From the NCBI GenBank assembly GCA_030068075.1, contig CM057825.1, forward strand, positions 122,733,239 through 122,797,238: DNA of 64,000 bases, in the 5' to 3' direction. This document shows positions 32,026 to 43,800 of this stretch, piece after piece (the first letter of the stretch is position 1; each line of letters begins with the position of its first letter). Both the position numbers and the translations under genes were made by a program. This DNA is from Paguma larvata (taxonomy: Eukaryota; Chordata; Mammalia; Carnivora; Viverridae). The notes under the pieces are model-generated. The model had not been told where the DNA came from. It did no database searches and saw only the letters and a list, made by a program, of their open reading frames with translations.

Positions 32026-35000
32026 ATACCATGTGACTTCATTTCGACATGGGAGTTTGGAAACAAAACAAAGAAACAAATCACCTGGAGACAAGAAGGC
32101 AGACAAAAACAAACAAACAAACAAAAAACACAGGCTTTTAAACACAGAGAAGAAACTGCTGAGTGCCAGAGGGCAGCAGAGTGGAGGAATGGGTAAAAGA
32201 GGGAAAGGAGATTAAGAATGCACTAATTGTGAGGAACATGTGGTCATATAAGAATTGTGGCACCATTAGACGCTACACCTCGAAGCGAACGTAATGCTCT
32301 GTTAATTACACTTGAATTTAAAACTATATACAATAGAAATACTCTCATCGCAATAGAAGATAAAAGTTTCAACTTTCTCATCTTCCAATGACAAGTGATA
32401 TCCTTAGCTGATGAAATCATTACTCACCTGGAAAAAGGAGACAGTGTCATAAAATTGCTCATAAACAGATATCTAATTGAGTAACGGCTGCAGGCCTAGA
32501 AAGCATACACGCCATTCTTTTCCCCCGGAAATGATTATTCTCCCTTGCAGCTTCCTCAGAAAAGAACACTAATTTCACATGCAAAAATTCTACATTTCTT
32601 ACTTTAATATGCAAATCATAGAAGGTCACGTGTAGGATCTACATTTCTCTTTCAAATTCCATCACATGTGGAATTTTCGCACGTCGAAGGCATCAAATAA
32701 ATACGTGCCCTCAAAATTTCTAATGAAGAAATTCACAAAAAGGAAACGAAAGCCTACTGGTGAACCTAGATGACATTTTTTATGGAACTTGGACTCAAAC
32801 TGGGATGATAGTCTCACCTGGGGGGGAACGTTAACAGAGACCTATGAAAACAATTCTTGAAGCTACAAAAAGCTGCAGGCTCATCAGAAGGTGTGTCTTC
32901 TATCTCACAGTCACGGGATGGAGCTTTGGAAGGATGGGTGATGAATGTGAAACTCAGGTAGGTCTATGAATCCTGGAATGCAAAAATGAGCACAAAACAT
33001 TTTTTTAACTGGAATTGTATCCAACAGGGAATAGAAGCGTGGGTTTTAATAAAGACAAAATACCATCAGGCTTTTTCTTCTAAAATTAATTCCCGGTGTT
33101 GCTTAGGACAGTCTTACCCATACTGAGAAATGGCCTTGATATAGTGTTTGAAACAGACTAGTCACAGAGGGATCTGGTGAGGGAGCTTTTAGTAAATACT
33201 GCAACCAATTTAAAAGTATTTCAGAGGTTCACGGGTTCATGAGAAATTAGAAAACATGCCCGATCTCAACTGAAAAGGAGGGAAGGTAATGAGTGTGTTT
33301 GGAAGATATCGATGGGCTTCCTTCCAAACAAGAACAGAAAGGATAATTGGAACAAGTTCTGTTGCAGGAATAATCCAGAAATTTCCAATAACGGGAGGTT
33401 CGTGACACAACGTGCCTGTCAGGTTTTCAGTGGTTTTCCACGACATTTTGGAACACATACCACTGAGAAATAATAAAAGCACGTATGATGTGGAGGGCAC
33501 ATTGTGTCGGTTTCTCCCTCAGCCTCTGGTTCCACAAGGACTTGGAAAGCCGGTCCCAGCTCAGTCTCCTAGAAGGTGCTGAAAGTCAACATTGCATGTC
33601 TTCCCTTCCTAACTGAACCATGCTGTGCTTCCTCTGAATTTTTGTCAGCATGTCTCCACCAAAACGAGCCCGAATCGGGAACAAACCAACCCAAGCATCG
33701 CTGACGTGGAATCGCGGGACCTCCTGAGACCATGGATCCTTGGGCAAAACCCATCTTGTTCAAATCCCAGCAGGGAGAACGAGGAACCAAGCATGCAACA
33801 GCCCAGAAAATGCAAGGGACTGTGAGGCTCACGGACCATCCGGAGCCTCCGGGGAAGCCAGCCCGTGCCCCTCCTCAGAACTCACCCACAACTGAGGAGA
33901 AACCAAGTTGCTGCAAAGCCTCCAGGGTCTCCGCCAGGCCGGGGGCGGAACCTGCTGGAAACGCAGCTCTGCCTCTTTGCCACACTCAGAGCACTGGGTC
34001 CTCGGGGGGGGGGGAAGGTAAACCTTGGCTGCTCTGAGGCGCCCTGCTTTAGAAAAGCTTAAGGGAAGCCTTCTCAGGCCAGGCTGCCCACTCAGAGGAA
34101 CAGGCCCCTCCCTGGTCATGGTGCGTGCTCGCCCTCTGCTGGCCGCCGCTGGGAATTCCTGCAGTGCTCAAGGCCATGGCCCACAGCTGGAGGTACTGAG
34201 GGTGCAGCTGGTCCAGTTAAGCCTACTCTCCACGTTGGGAGGGGTCTTCCTGACAGGGCCTGGGACACAAAGAAATCTTTTCCTTTTCCTCTATAGGGAG
34301 TGAAGAATGAAAGCGAATTGATTACTGGAATTATAGAATTTGTAATGCTTTCAGCAGCATTCCCAGGAATGCAGAATGCAAATTTACACAGGCTCAAATA
34401 CAGAAAATGGTGTTTAACACAAGAACTCTTCACATCAATAAAAACTGAAATCCATAAGAGAATAAGACTTCCAGCTACGGAATGATTAAGTCATCGGGAT
34501 GCAAGGGAGCGCCTTTGGTATCCAGTCAATCCTGGAATAAAGTGTTGCATGCTTTCACAGGAGAGCTACACTCGTAGAGGTACAGGGAGAGTATCATGGA
34601 CACACAGGCAATCACTATGGTGTGTGCCTGAAACGAAGACAACATGGTGAGTCCACTCTAGTTTTATAAAAACTTGACAAGATTTTAAATTTCACCTTCA
34701 CTATTAAAAATTGTTTAATTGTGTTTGAGGACACAGTGTGACAAGATCCGAATGCACACCTGGAGGGAGTCCCACATCTGTCAGAAATTCCCTGCCTCTA
34801 TATGGGTCATATTGGCAAAGACAACTGCTTAGGATTGAAGACGGATGAAATCTCTCCATCAGGTTCATAGGGAGATAATTTTGCCTACAAATAATGATTG
34901 CTATCTCTTCCTCATGAGCGGAAGGATAGGCGAAGACACAGGTTTCTCCTTTCACGCCAGAGAAGCCTGTGGTGTTTGAAACCGCTCACATACCATCCAG

Positions 35001-35808
35001 CATCCAGAGGTCAGCAGTAGATGTCAAAACAGCAACCCACTATCATGCTGCACATAACTAGTTCCAGAAGGAGAATATGGACCTTATTCTCAAATACTTT
35101 TGATGGAGATCAATAATCCCTCTACAAGTTCCAGGCTGTAGGCTCGGTGCCTGGGGGGTAGCACAATGCCTGATGCCTGCTTTTGGAACAGAAGGAAGGT
35201 CATGCTGGAGCAGGGGAAATGGAGCAGGGAATGGGGGCAGTTGGGAAGACAGATTGTGGTGACCTCCCCGCAGAGCACACTCTGGAATTTGCCTGCTCAC
35301 AAGCTGCATACTCTGCCTCAAGCAATCTCTTCCCACGACCACTGTTGAGATTGGGCCCCAACATGCCAGGAAAATGAGGGGGATCCATCTTCCCAGGTGC
35401 ATTGCCCTCTACAGAGCTTGCCCCAGTGACGTCGGGGCCTTGCACTTAGGGAACTGTAATGCCCAGCTTTCCTCCCTTTCTGCCCCCAACACTAAAGCAT
35501 CTTCACACAGCCCCTCCTGTGTGGCCCATCGCCCCCTCCACATACTGTGACCAGCTCTGTCCTTTCCTCCTTGCCTTCTCATTGTGTCTGCTTCTCTCTA
35601 CCCCTGGCTCCCTCTGTTTCTTCCTCTCACTCTCTAGGACTTGCCCAATTCCCCCCACCAACTCACTTGGTGTCTCTCTCCCAGCCTGTCTCTTTCTCGA
35701 CCTCTCACCAGGCTCTCGGCCTTCTGTTCTGTGCAGCCCTGTCCAGGTAACAGGGCACCCGTGTCCTGGGTCCCCCTCATCACAGTGAATGAGAATCCTA
35801 TTTACAGA

Positions 35809-36805
35809 AGCTGCTTGTTGGGAGCCATCTTGGGCACACAGGTTGACACTTTCTTTCCCTGCGTGAAAAGGTGGATGTTGCAAGGCTCCTGCTGCCAAAC
35901 TGGCATCCAAACCCATCTCCCTCTGATATTGAGCTTTCAGGCAGGGATTTCTTGAATTGCCACCCTTGGCCTTAAGGGATGGAATGCTCTTTTCTTGTGT
36001 AGCATTGAAATAAAAAGGAAGGACCTGGAACAAGATGCTTTGACAGATTACATCGGAATGAGAGTAGACTGGCCAGAAGTCATCTGAAAGTTGCATCTTG
36101 GGGATGGGTGACACAAACTGATAGCAGCTATGGACTGGATAAATATTAGGGTAACTTATGTACTGGTTAGGCCCCTATTGTGACAATCCACTGCTCCATA
36201 AGCAAAGGAACTTAGAGAAGCCATAGGAATTACCAGGAGGGTTACACCTCCCTCATTGTAGTTTAGGATGCTAGACCCTGAACCTTTCAGTAGACCATTA
36301 ACATAGGTATTAAGATGATAGTACAAATGCCCTCTGTTTACTGAGACTAACAGTCACAACAATAACAACTCTGCTTGCTTTGTAAACATCCTGTCTGTCC
36401 TCCTGCCACAAATTTACCTACTCCTACTTCAAAGACACCATATGTTAATTAACTTAAGAGCAGAATCACAAAATAGTTAAGAATTATTTCCTTTCAGGTC
36501 TAGAAAAGAAAGACGTAAAACACTTGCAAGACTGAGGAAATCGCAGCTTTGCTGACAAAAACACATTGTTGTTAAAGATATCAAACTATGCTTACCGATG
36601 GAGAGTCACTCGCTCCTTGCTGTACTGTCACTTACTACCTTTAAAGAAAGACACTGTGACCAGCAGAGCGGAGATGCCAGCATTGCCAGAACTGCCTGCT
36701 TGGTGGTCAGACTCCATCTCACGCGTGGCTCTCTCATTCATCTGGCCGGCCGTTGATCCTTCGGAAAATCCTGGATTCGGCTGTAGCAGGACTCTGGCAG
36801 CTGCT
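35809..36805 (+). mobile_element. About 990-base segment present in copy A but absent in copy C
   Basis: Copy C passes directly from 'TATTTACAGAAGCTACTC' (ending at 59,791) to 'ATGCTGACATTTCC'. In copy A the two sides are separated by about 990 bases and each side carries AGCTGCT (35,809-35,815 and 36,799-36,805). Either an element was inserted with a 7-base target duplication, or copy C lost the segment between short matches. The content shows no coding domain; it may be an old LTR or other element. Confidence 0.45.
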
Positions 36806-37122
36806 CACGCTGACTTTTCCTGCAGCATTGCTGGGCCCAGCCACTCGTGGCAAGTGTGCGGACAGCGAGTCCTTGGCTGACACCTTGGTGGCCCAGCCAT
36901 GACTCCGGAGTTGCTGGAGGGCTGGGTGCCTCCACAACCTGGGGAGGAGGAGGGCCCTGCAGGCGTCAGGGACCCTGGGGCAAAATGCATGGGATTTGAG
37001 GGCCTGGAAAGAGCCAGATGCTTACACCCAACTAACTCCTCCTTGGTGGTGAGGGAAGAACAGGTTATCATGTCATTGACCTCTACCTTGCCTGTACCTC
37101 ACTAAGGAAACAGTGGGAGTAG

Positions 37123-37330
37123 GTGTACCTGGGTGGCTTTCTCGGTTAAGCGTCTGACTTCAGCTCAGGTCGTGATCTCCTGGATTGTTAATTTAAAACA
37201 CTCATTGGATTCTATGCTGACAGCACAGAGCCGGGAGCCCGCTTTGGATCCTGCATCTCCTCTCTGCCCCTCCCTCACTTCTGTCTCTCTTGCCCTCAAA
37301 AAACTAAATAAACATTGCAAACAATCAAAA
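37123..37330 (+). mobile_element. Carnivore tRNA-Lys SINE in copy A
   Basis: It starts 'GTGTACCTGGGTGGCTTTCT' and ends 'AACTAAATAAACATTGCAAA'. The insertion is shared with copy C (60,096), including the flank 'AAGGAAACAGTGGGAG'. Confidence 0.85.
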
Positions 37331-37849
37331 GAAAAATCAGAGTACCCTGGGAGGAATATGGGACATCAGGAGACTCACCCCCAAACCTACTCCCATGGGT
37401 CTACCTCAGTGTCCACATGGTTTGGTGCTACCGTGAGGTAGCTGGTCAGTGGGAAAAGTCCACGACGTCTGGATGAAGGCAGGGTTTCCTCACTGGCCAA
37501 GCAGAGACACTGCTGACCCCTCATCCACTTCTTGCAATCAGAAATCAGCCACTGCCAGGGGACTCCTAACTGTCTTGCTCATCACCACACACCACTGTGA
37601 CTAGCAGGCACCATGAGCTGGTGAGAATCCATTCAGGCTTGAACACAACCACCACCAGGTCTAGAGGAAGGTGGTGTCCACCGCCCCAGAAGGAACCACG
37701 GGGACGTGTGCAGTCAATACCATTCAATAGTGACTTCCCTCATGCCCCTTTCACTGCAGATTCTACCTGTGTGTGACAGTGTATACAGGAGTCACACTGT
37801 TTCCATCAGAAGAGAATCACAGTAGGTACCTAGGAAGCTGATAATGACA

Positions 37850-40800
37850 CAGAGACACAACTGTGATGGGTTTATTAGGGGAAATGAGGAAAGACAAAAT
37901 GGAGAGGACAGAAATGGTCAGGGTAAGAATGCAGCCAAATTGCCCTATCAGAAAACTTTTCTTAATAGATCACATCACCACGGCCCATTTGTCACAATTC
38001 AGGGTCCTCTTCAGGCTTCCAATGTGCCTGGAAGGCAAAGATATTTGAGTTAGTGCAATGGATCTTCCCTTCTCCTCTATGCATTTTGTCTTCAACGATA
38101 CATCTGTGGCCTTGGATGAACACTTAATCGAGTGGCTGCACATGTGGGTCTACATAGACGCGGAAGGAGGACTGTCTTCAACTCTTATATCAACATCCCT
38201 GAATTCCCATTCTTATCCGTTCCTCCATTGTAAAGGAGGACCTGAATTTGAAGAGAAAAAACTCAGGGGTCTTGGCCAAATCTTCTGAAACAGCAACTGC
38301 CAGTCCCTCAGCCTCTTGCTTTCTACTCTCAATTGAATGACATGGAAGGAACATGTGTAGAGAATCTTCTGTGTTCAGATACATTCACATTTACACCCTG
38401 AGAAGGGCGAGTGCCCACTCATCCCATCCAGTGTACAAATTCCTTATGTGCTTATCACCTCTTCATTGCACTGACCTCACCAACCACGATGATCTCTGTT
38501 TCTCAGATTCCCAAGCTGAGGCTCTGAGATGGTCCCGTTGAGAGTTGGTGATGGAGCTGAGACAGCAGGAACACAGGCAACGCTACAGGATACTGTGACC
38601 GAAGTTCGGAGGTACAAACCTGCAGGCAGGGTAGTGACAGCGGATGATGCGTTGCGGTGACAGGAGTGAAGCAGGCGTGGCTCCCGTCCTACCCTGATTT
38701 CCGCGCTGAGAGTCTAACTCAGGCTGAAGGCCAAGGAAGCCGCTCAGCTGATCTACAACCTGTCTTCACCTTTAGTCTCACTGAGACACATAAACGGAGG
38801 CAGACAAGCATTTCCTAAGACCACGTCGAATTTCCCAAATCTCCAGGACATTCTTTCATACATGCACAGACCCTTCAGAAAACCAAGGGAAACCACAATC
38901 TTTATTTAGATGATGAACAGGCTGCACTGTGTTTTCGGTGACATTTCAGAGATGATGACTGAATTGTCCACTGTGGTTGAACCCGTGAAACAGTCCTTTG
39001 CAGATCTCATGCTATCCTTGTGCTCCCTGCCCGAGCTGTGGGCCCTGACAGGAATGGCCTAAAAATCCCTCCTACTGACCCAACTCCCTCTCCTCTGCAC
39101 CTCCTCAGACTCTGCTTGTCGTCCACAAGTGCCCTTCTATTCCTATGTAACTGGAGTTTCCCCATTTCCTTCACTGGTGCTTCCATTATGGGACCAAAAG
39201 GGCTATATCATAGAGCGCATGTGCCCCATTTCACACAGGACGCCGGAGACACCTAAAGTGAGGGCTCCATCTCATCTGTCCCAGAACCCTGGACACTGTT
39301 TCTGTAAAACATGCACCAGTACCGTGGATATGTCTCCCTTTGTGTGAACATCCTCTTTGTTTTGAACAAGAGAAACCTCTGGCTCCCCTCATTACATGGA
39401 AATGCCAAAGCCCATGGACGTATGTCCTGAGAAAACTTGGATTTATATTACACTGTCCTCAGGCAGGTTTACGGTTGTGTTGTCAAACCCTCACCATCTC
39501 TAGATCATTGCCACACAGTCAGTCATGAAGAAGATGAAAACCATTTGGAAGTCGCTCATCTATCCAGTTCAGGTCATCTTACCAAATTGAGTAGGTGGAG
39601 GAGCTGATGGAGGAGGGGGATGTGGCCCATAGCCCATGACTGGTGATGAACGGCAGTCCATAGGGTAGGGCCCGCAAGGCCGTCCTGGGAAAGGACCAGG
39701 CCCTCTTGCATACATAATGGCCTGCAGAACAGAAATGAAAGCTGTGTTCAGAGGACAGAACCAAGCACCAACACCAGCAAGAAGCAGAAATCTAAAGAAG
39801 CAGTGCGCGTCTCCTGCCAGCTTCACCACCACCACGTTGCAAGAGGGCAGCATCACCATCAAACACACTCCTCCCATATTTAGGGCTCTGCTGAGAGCTT
39901 TGGGGGTGGGGAACGGAGGCTATGGGAAGAAACCGGTGTCCCCACCTGTCTGCAAATGTAGAACAGCAAGGGCTCTCATCCAAGAGGATTTATGGAGGGA
40001 ATACCAAATTAATAAAACAGTATTCTCCCGAGAGGAAGGCATCTAAGGACAGAATCACCCAGCGCACGCCATATGCCTCCACCACAGAGGCTGCTGCTTT
40101 CGAAGTGAAGAACTAGAGAATGAGAACGAATGACAATCCCAATCTCCACACATGGAAGCATGGACCTCGTGCCTCAAAGCTCTGCCTTGAAGACCCCGCC
40201 TGGGCCAATCTGCTCTTCTCCCAACAATGGGGTCTTCTCCTCTCTGGAAGTGCTATCCATGGGTACAGAGACACGGTGGGTGGTGGAGGGGTGGGTGGGA
40301 GGGAGGGATGGGGATCCTGAGGTCCTGCAACGTTGAACAACTGAGCACCTGGAAAAGCATGTTCTTAGAGAAACATGTTACCTACACATGATGGTTAGGC
40401 TAGCTAATTGACTTGAATTCCATGGTACTTTCCAGTTTAAGAACAGGACACTTTGCAGCGTAACTGTGTCCTCTGGAAAAATGAGCAGAAATTCTGAATA
40501 ACAAAGTGAACACAAATGCACTTTCCTTTCTACTGTCAATTACCAGGTTTCACCTGTAACAGTGACACAGGGCACAAGAGAGCCTGCTCATGGAAACACA
40601 AACGAAGGACACGGTGGGGAATTACACTGCAGGTAATGACAGATTTTCTCTCTTCTCCACTCATGTTCCAGTGCACGTTTTCTAGGACAGATATGCGACC
40701 TCTTATAGTTATGACTTTTTATACACAGGGCGCACCCCAAGGGATTCTGGACAGCACACACACACACACACACACACCAAAAACAGAAATATTAAAAAAA

Positions 40801-43800
40801 AAACACACACCTGAATGTTGATGGGTCTTCAAATGTATTTTGCTTAAGACCACTCTAAATGAAACATACCAAAATAGAAGTTGGAGTGAAGGCAGTTTCC
40901 ATTTTCAAATTCTAAGGATAACCACTGGTTATCTGAACATGTTAATCTCCTACACAGAAACAAGACAGGAAGAAACAGGAAGACCAAGGATTCCACATTG
41001 AGGAGGTCCAGAACAAATGAGGCACGTTAGGAGACTTCCAGGTGGATGTGGGGTCATCCTCCTTGGGTTATTTCCAGGAACACACTGGAAATGCCCTAGG
41101 GTCCTCATCCCTAAGCATGTTTGCCTTCGAAGCTTACTACAAGGAGGTGACAGGTGGAAAACAGAGACGCCCGGAGAAACTTGGGTTAAGCTTGTGCGTT
41201 CAGAAAAGGAGAAAAACAAGCAGACATATCATACAACACACAAAACAGACACAATGCCAGAAGAGACTGCCGAACAAAAAAGTGAGGATTTCCCAAAAGA
41301 GTTACAAGGGCAAATGGCCACAGCATTTACCTTGTCCTTCATGGCTCTTATGGTAAAGTCAGTGATGTGGTCACTCATGCGAGCAAACTCTGCATCTGCA
41401 AAAGAACCTAGAAGGGATGGAGGTTTCTTCTCATTTGAGTAGATTGTGCAGAGATGAAAAGAAAAGAAAACCTTCCCCTCCTTCCTTGACCCAGTCAGAT
41501 CACAAAGCACAGAGCGTATCCCACATGCTTCAGGTGATGCAAAGGCAAAGGAGAGAACCACCCCTTCAACTTTGCCGAAGTCCTGTAATGGCCCTGCTTC
41601 AGGTGATTTCATAACTCATCAAACAAGGGTGGATGGCCGGGGGCTCAAATGGGTGGATATACATGAGGCTGAGCCTCATGCCTCCCACAACCCAGCACAC
41701 AGACTGTGTACAGCAAATCCTGAAGCGCCGTGTCTGCTGTTCTCTCTACAGCCCCAATCTATCTCTATGAGAGACACCTGTACCCACTCAGGCTGGGGGA
41801 AATGCCACGAAGGTGATATGTATCATGAGAACCTGGAGGAATGTGGTAATGGCAGAAGGCACATTTCCCTTGCATGGCAATGGACTGTGATGCCATCTCT
41901 GCACCTTGTCCAAGACTCCACAACAAACGTTAATAAACAAAAGTTAGATAAAGGTGCTTTTCAAGGCAACGCATACTACCCAGATCATCTTACCAAATGG
42001 TGCAGGTGGAGGGGCTCGGGGTGGTCCCCGGGGCCACCAAGGGTCAGGAGGAGGCGGTGCCCAGTAGCCCATGGGGGGGCTTCCAGGGTAGGGCGTGCAC
42101 AATCTTCCATTGAACGGAGGAGGTCCCCACGGATCCACACTGCCCTGCGGAACAGAAGTGACAGCTATGTTCGTATGCCACACAGGAGAACCAATACCAA
42201 ACCAGCTGAAACCCAGAAAGAACGTGACAGCACCTGCACCTTCTCTGCCACTAGGATCCATGAGAGTGGCATCAGGACCTGAAAACTCTATCCCCGCCAC
42301 TGGGTACCACCCAAAGCTTGGGCAATTAAATGCAGGGGGTTAAACAACTGCCACCACACGTCTCTGCCCACGTTCCAGAATGGAGAACAAAAGGCTCCCG
42401 TCTTACAGGATTCAAAGAAGTCATTCAATTCTAATGAAGTAGCATCTTCCAGAAAGGCAGACATCGATGTCCGGGTTCACCGTGCAGCCCTCCAGTACGG
42501 TGACTGGAGAAGCTCTGTCTTTGGCATATTCAGTACACACAAAAATGGAGTGCAAATAAACAGCTCATACTCTGCTCACGAAATCACAACTACAACTGGG
42601 GAGAAGTTCTGCCTGCCGGCCCGGCGCTTTGCCTGCTCAGCTCCCTTCCTGAGAAAGAGGTCTTCGCCTTCTCTGGAAGTGCTGTCAAAGGCCAAGAACC
42701 ACTTAGGACCTGGGGTGCCGGGAGTCACACAGAGAACTGAGAAAGTGTTTGCTGGGAGGAAGGCAGGCCTTATCAATGATTCTCAGGCCCCATTGTGTTT
42801 CCCTGCATTCCTAAGGAATTCTGACTTTGAGCACACTACAAGACACAGAGTCATACATCCTATGGAAACAAAGAGGTAGAAATTCATGGAATGGAATTAT
42901 TGCGATGGTGCTATGGTTTTGTTCTTACGGAGATGTGTATGAGCGATGGTATCAGCTCTAACACTGATTTGACACAAAACAGAACTTGCTCATCTAAACA
43001 CAACAAAGGACCTAGGGTTCAGAATAGTTTTACCCTAGATCCCGCGAAGGATTCTTCCAAACGTGTCATTTACTAATGAAGATGGGAAGGTGGTGAGTTA
43101 GGACCACGATTGTGTCCAAGCCTATCCTAAATTGTACAAGGCACAAGATAGAAAGATGGAGGGAAGTCGTTTTGCATTTCCAGTGAACAGATACTCTTGA
43201 CACATGAATCGCCTGACTTGGAAGAGGAAAAGAACGACGACGCTGACTCACAGAGAGGCGGCATGGCAGGAGTCAACAAGCCTAGAGACGTTCGTATGGA
43301 GAACAGTGCATCTTCCTGGTGTTCTTTCCAAACCCCACGGCAAAAGCCTTAAGGTCCTCAACCTCTAAGTTCCTTTGGCTAATAACTTAGCAGCAAATGA
43401 CGACAGGAGGAAAAGTGAGAAGCCTGTAGACTCTTGGGTTCAGGCTGTGCATTTGGAACATAGACACAGGCAGACATATCACACGACACACGAAACAGGG
43501 GAAAGGCCTCAGAGCATGGGTACAGCAAATGAGGGTTTTCCGACAGACTTACCCCTGAAATGGCCCCAGCATTTACCTCGTCCCTTTTGGCATACGTGGT
43601 AGAGTGCTTGTTGTGATCCACAGGAGGGAAACCAGCTTCTGGATCGACGAAAGGCTCTAACGAGGAAGGGAGGTTTATTCTGATTTCAGTGGACTGTGCA
43701 GAATTCAGAAGGAGAAAACCACCATATTGTGTGACATCTTAAACTTTCCCTCCAACTCAGGACCATGAGGAGAGGCAGAGAGTAACCCATAAGCCTCAGG

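Larger units (their letters stand above)
31113..37330 (+). repeat. Segmental duplication copy A
   Basis: Its left 3 kb is nearly collinear with 61,065-64,000, and its right part with 58,230-60,240. The offset to copy B is 29,952 at the left and 29,913 further in. The content is a LINE-1 fragment, a SINE, and unassigned single-copy-looking sequence. Conserved splice-like signals occur but no consistent reading frame. Confidence 0.9.
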
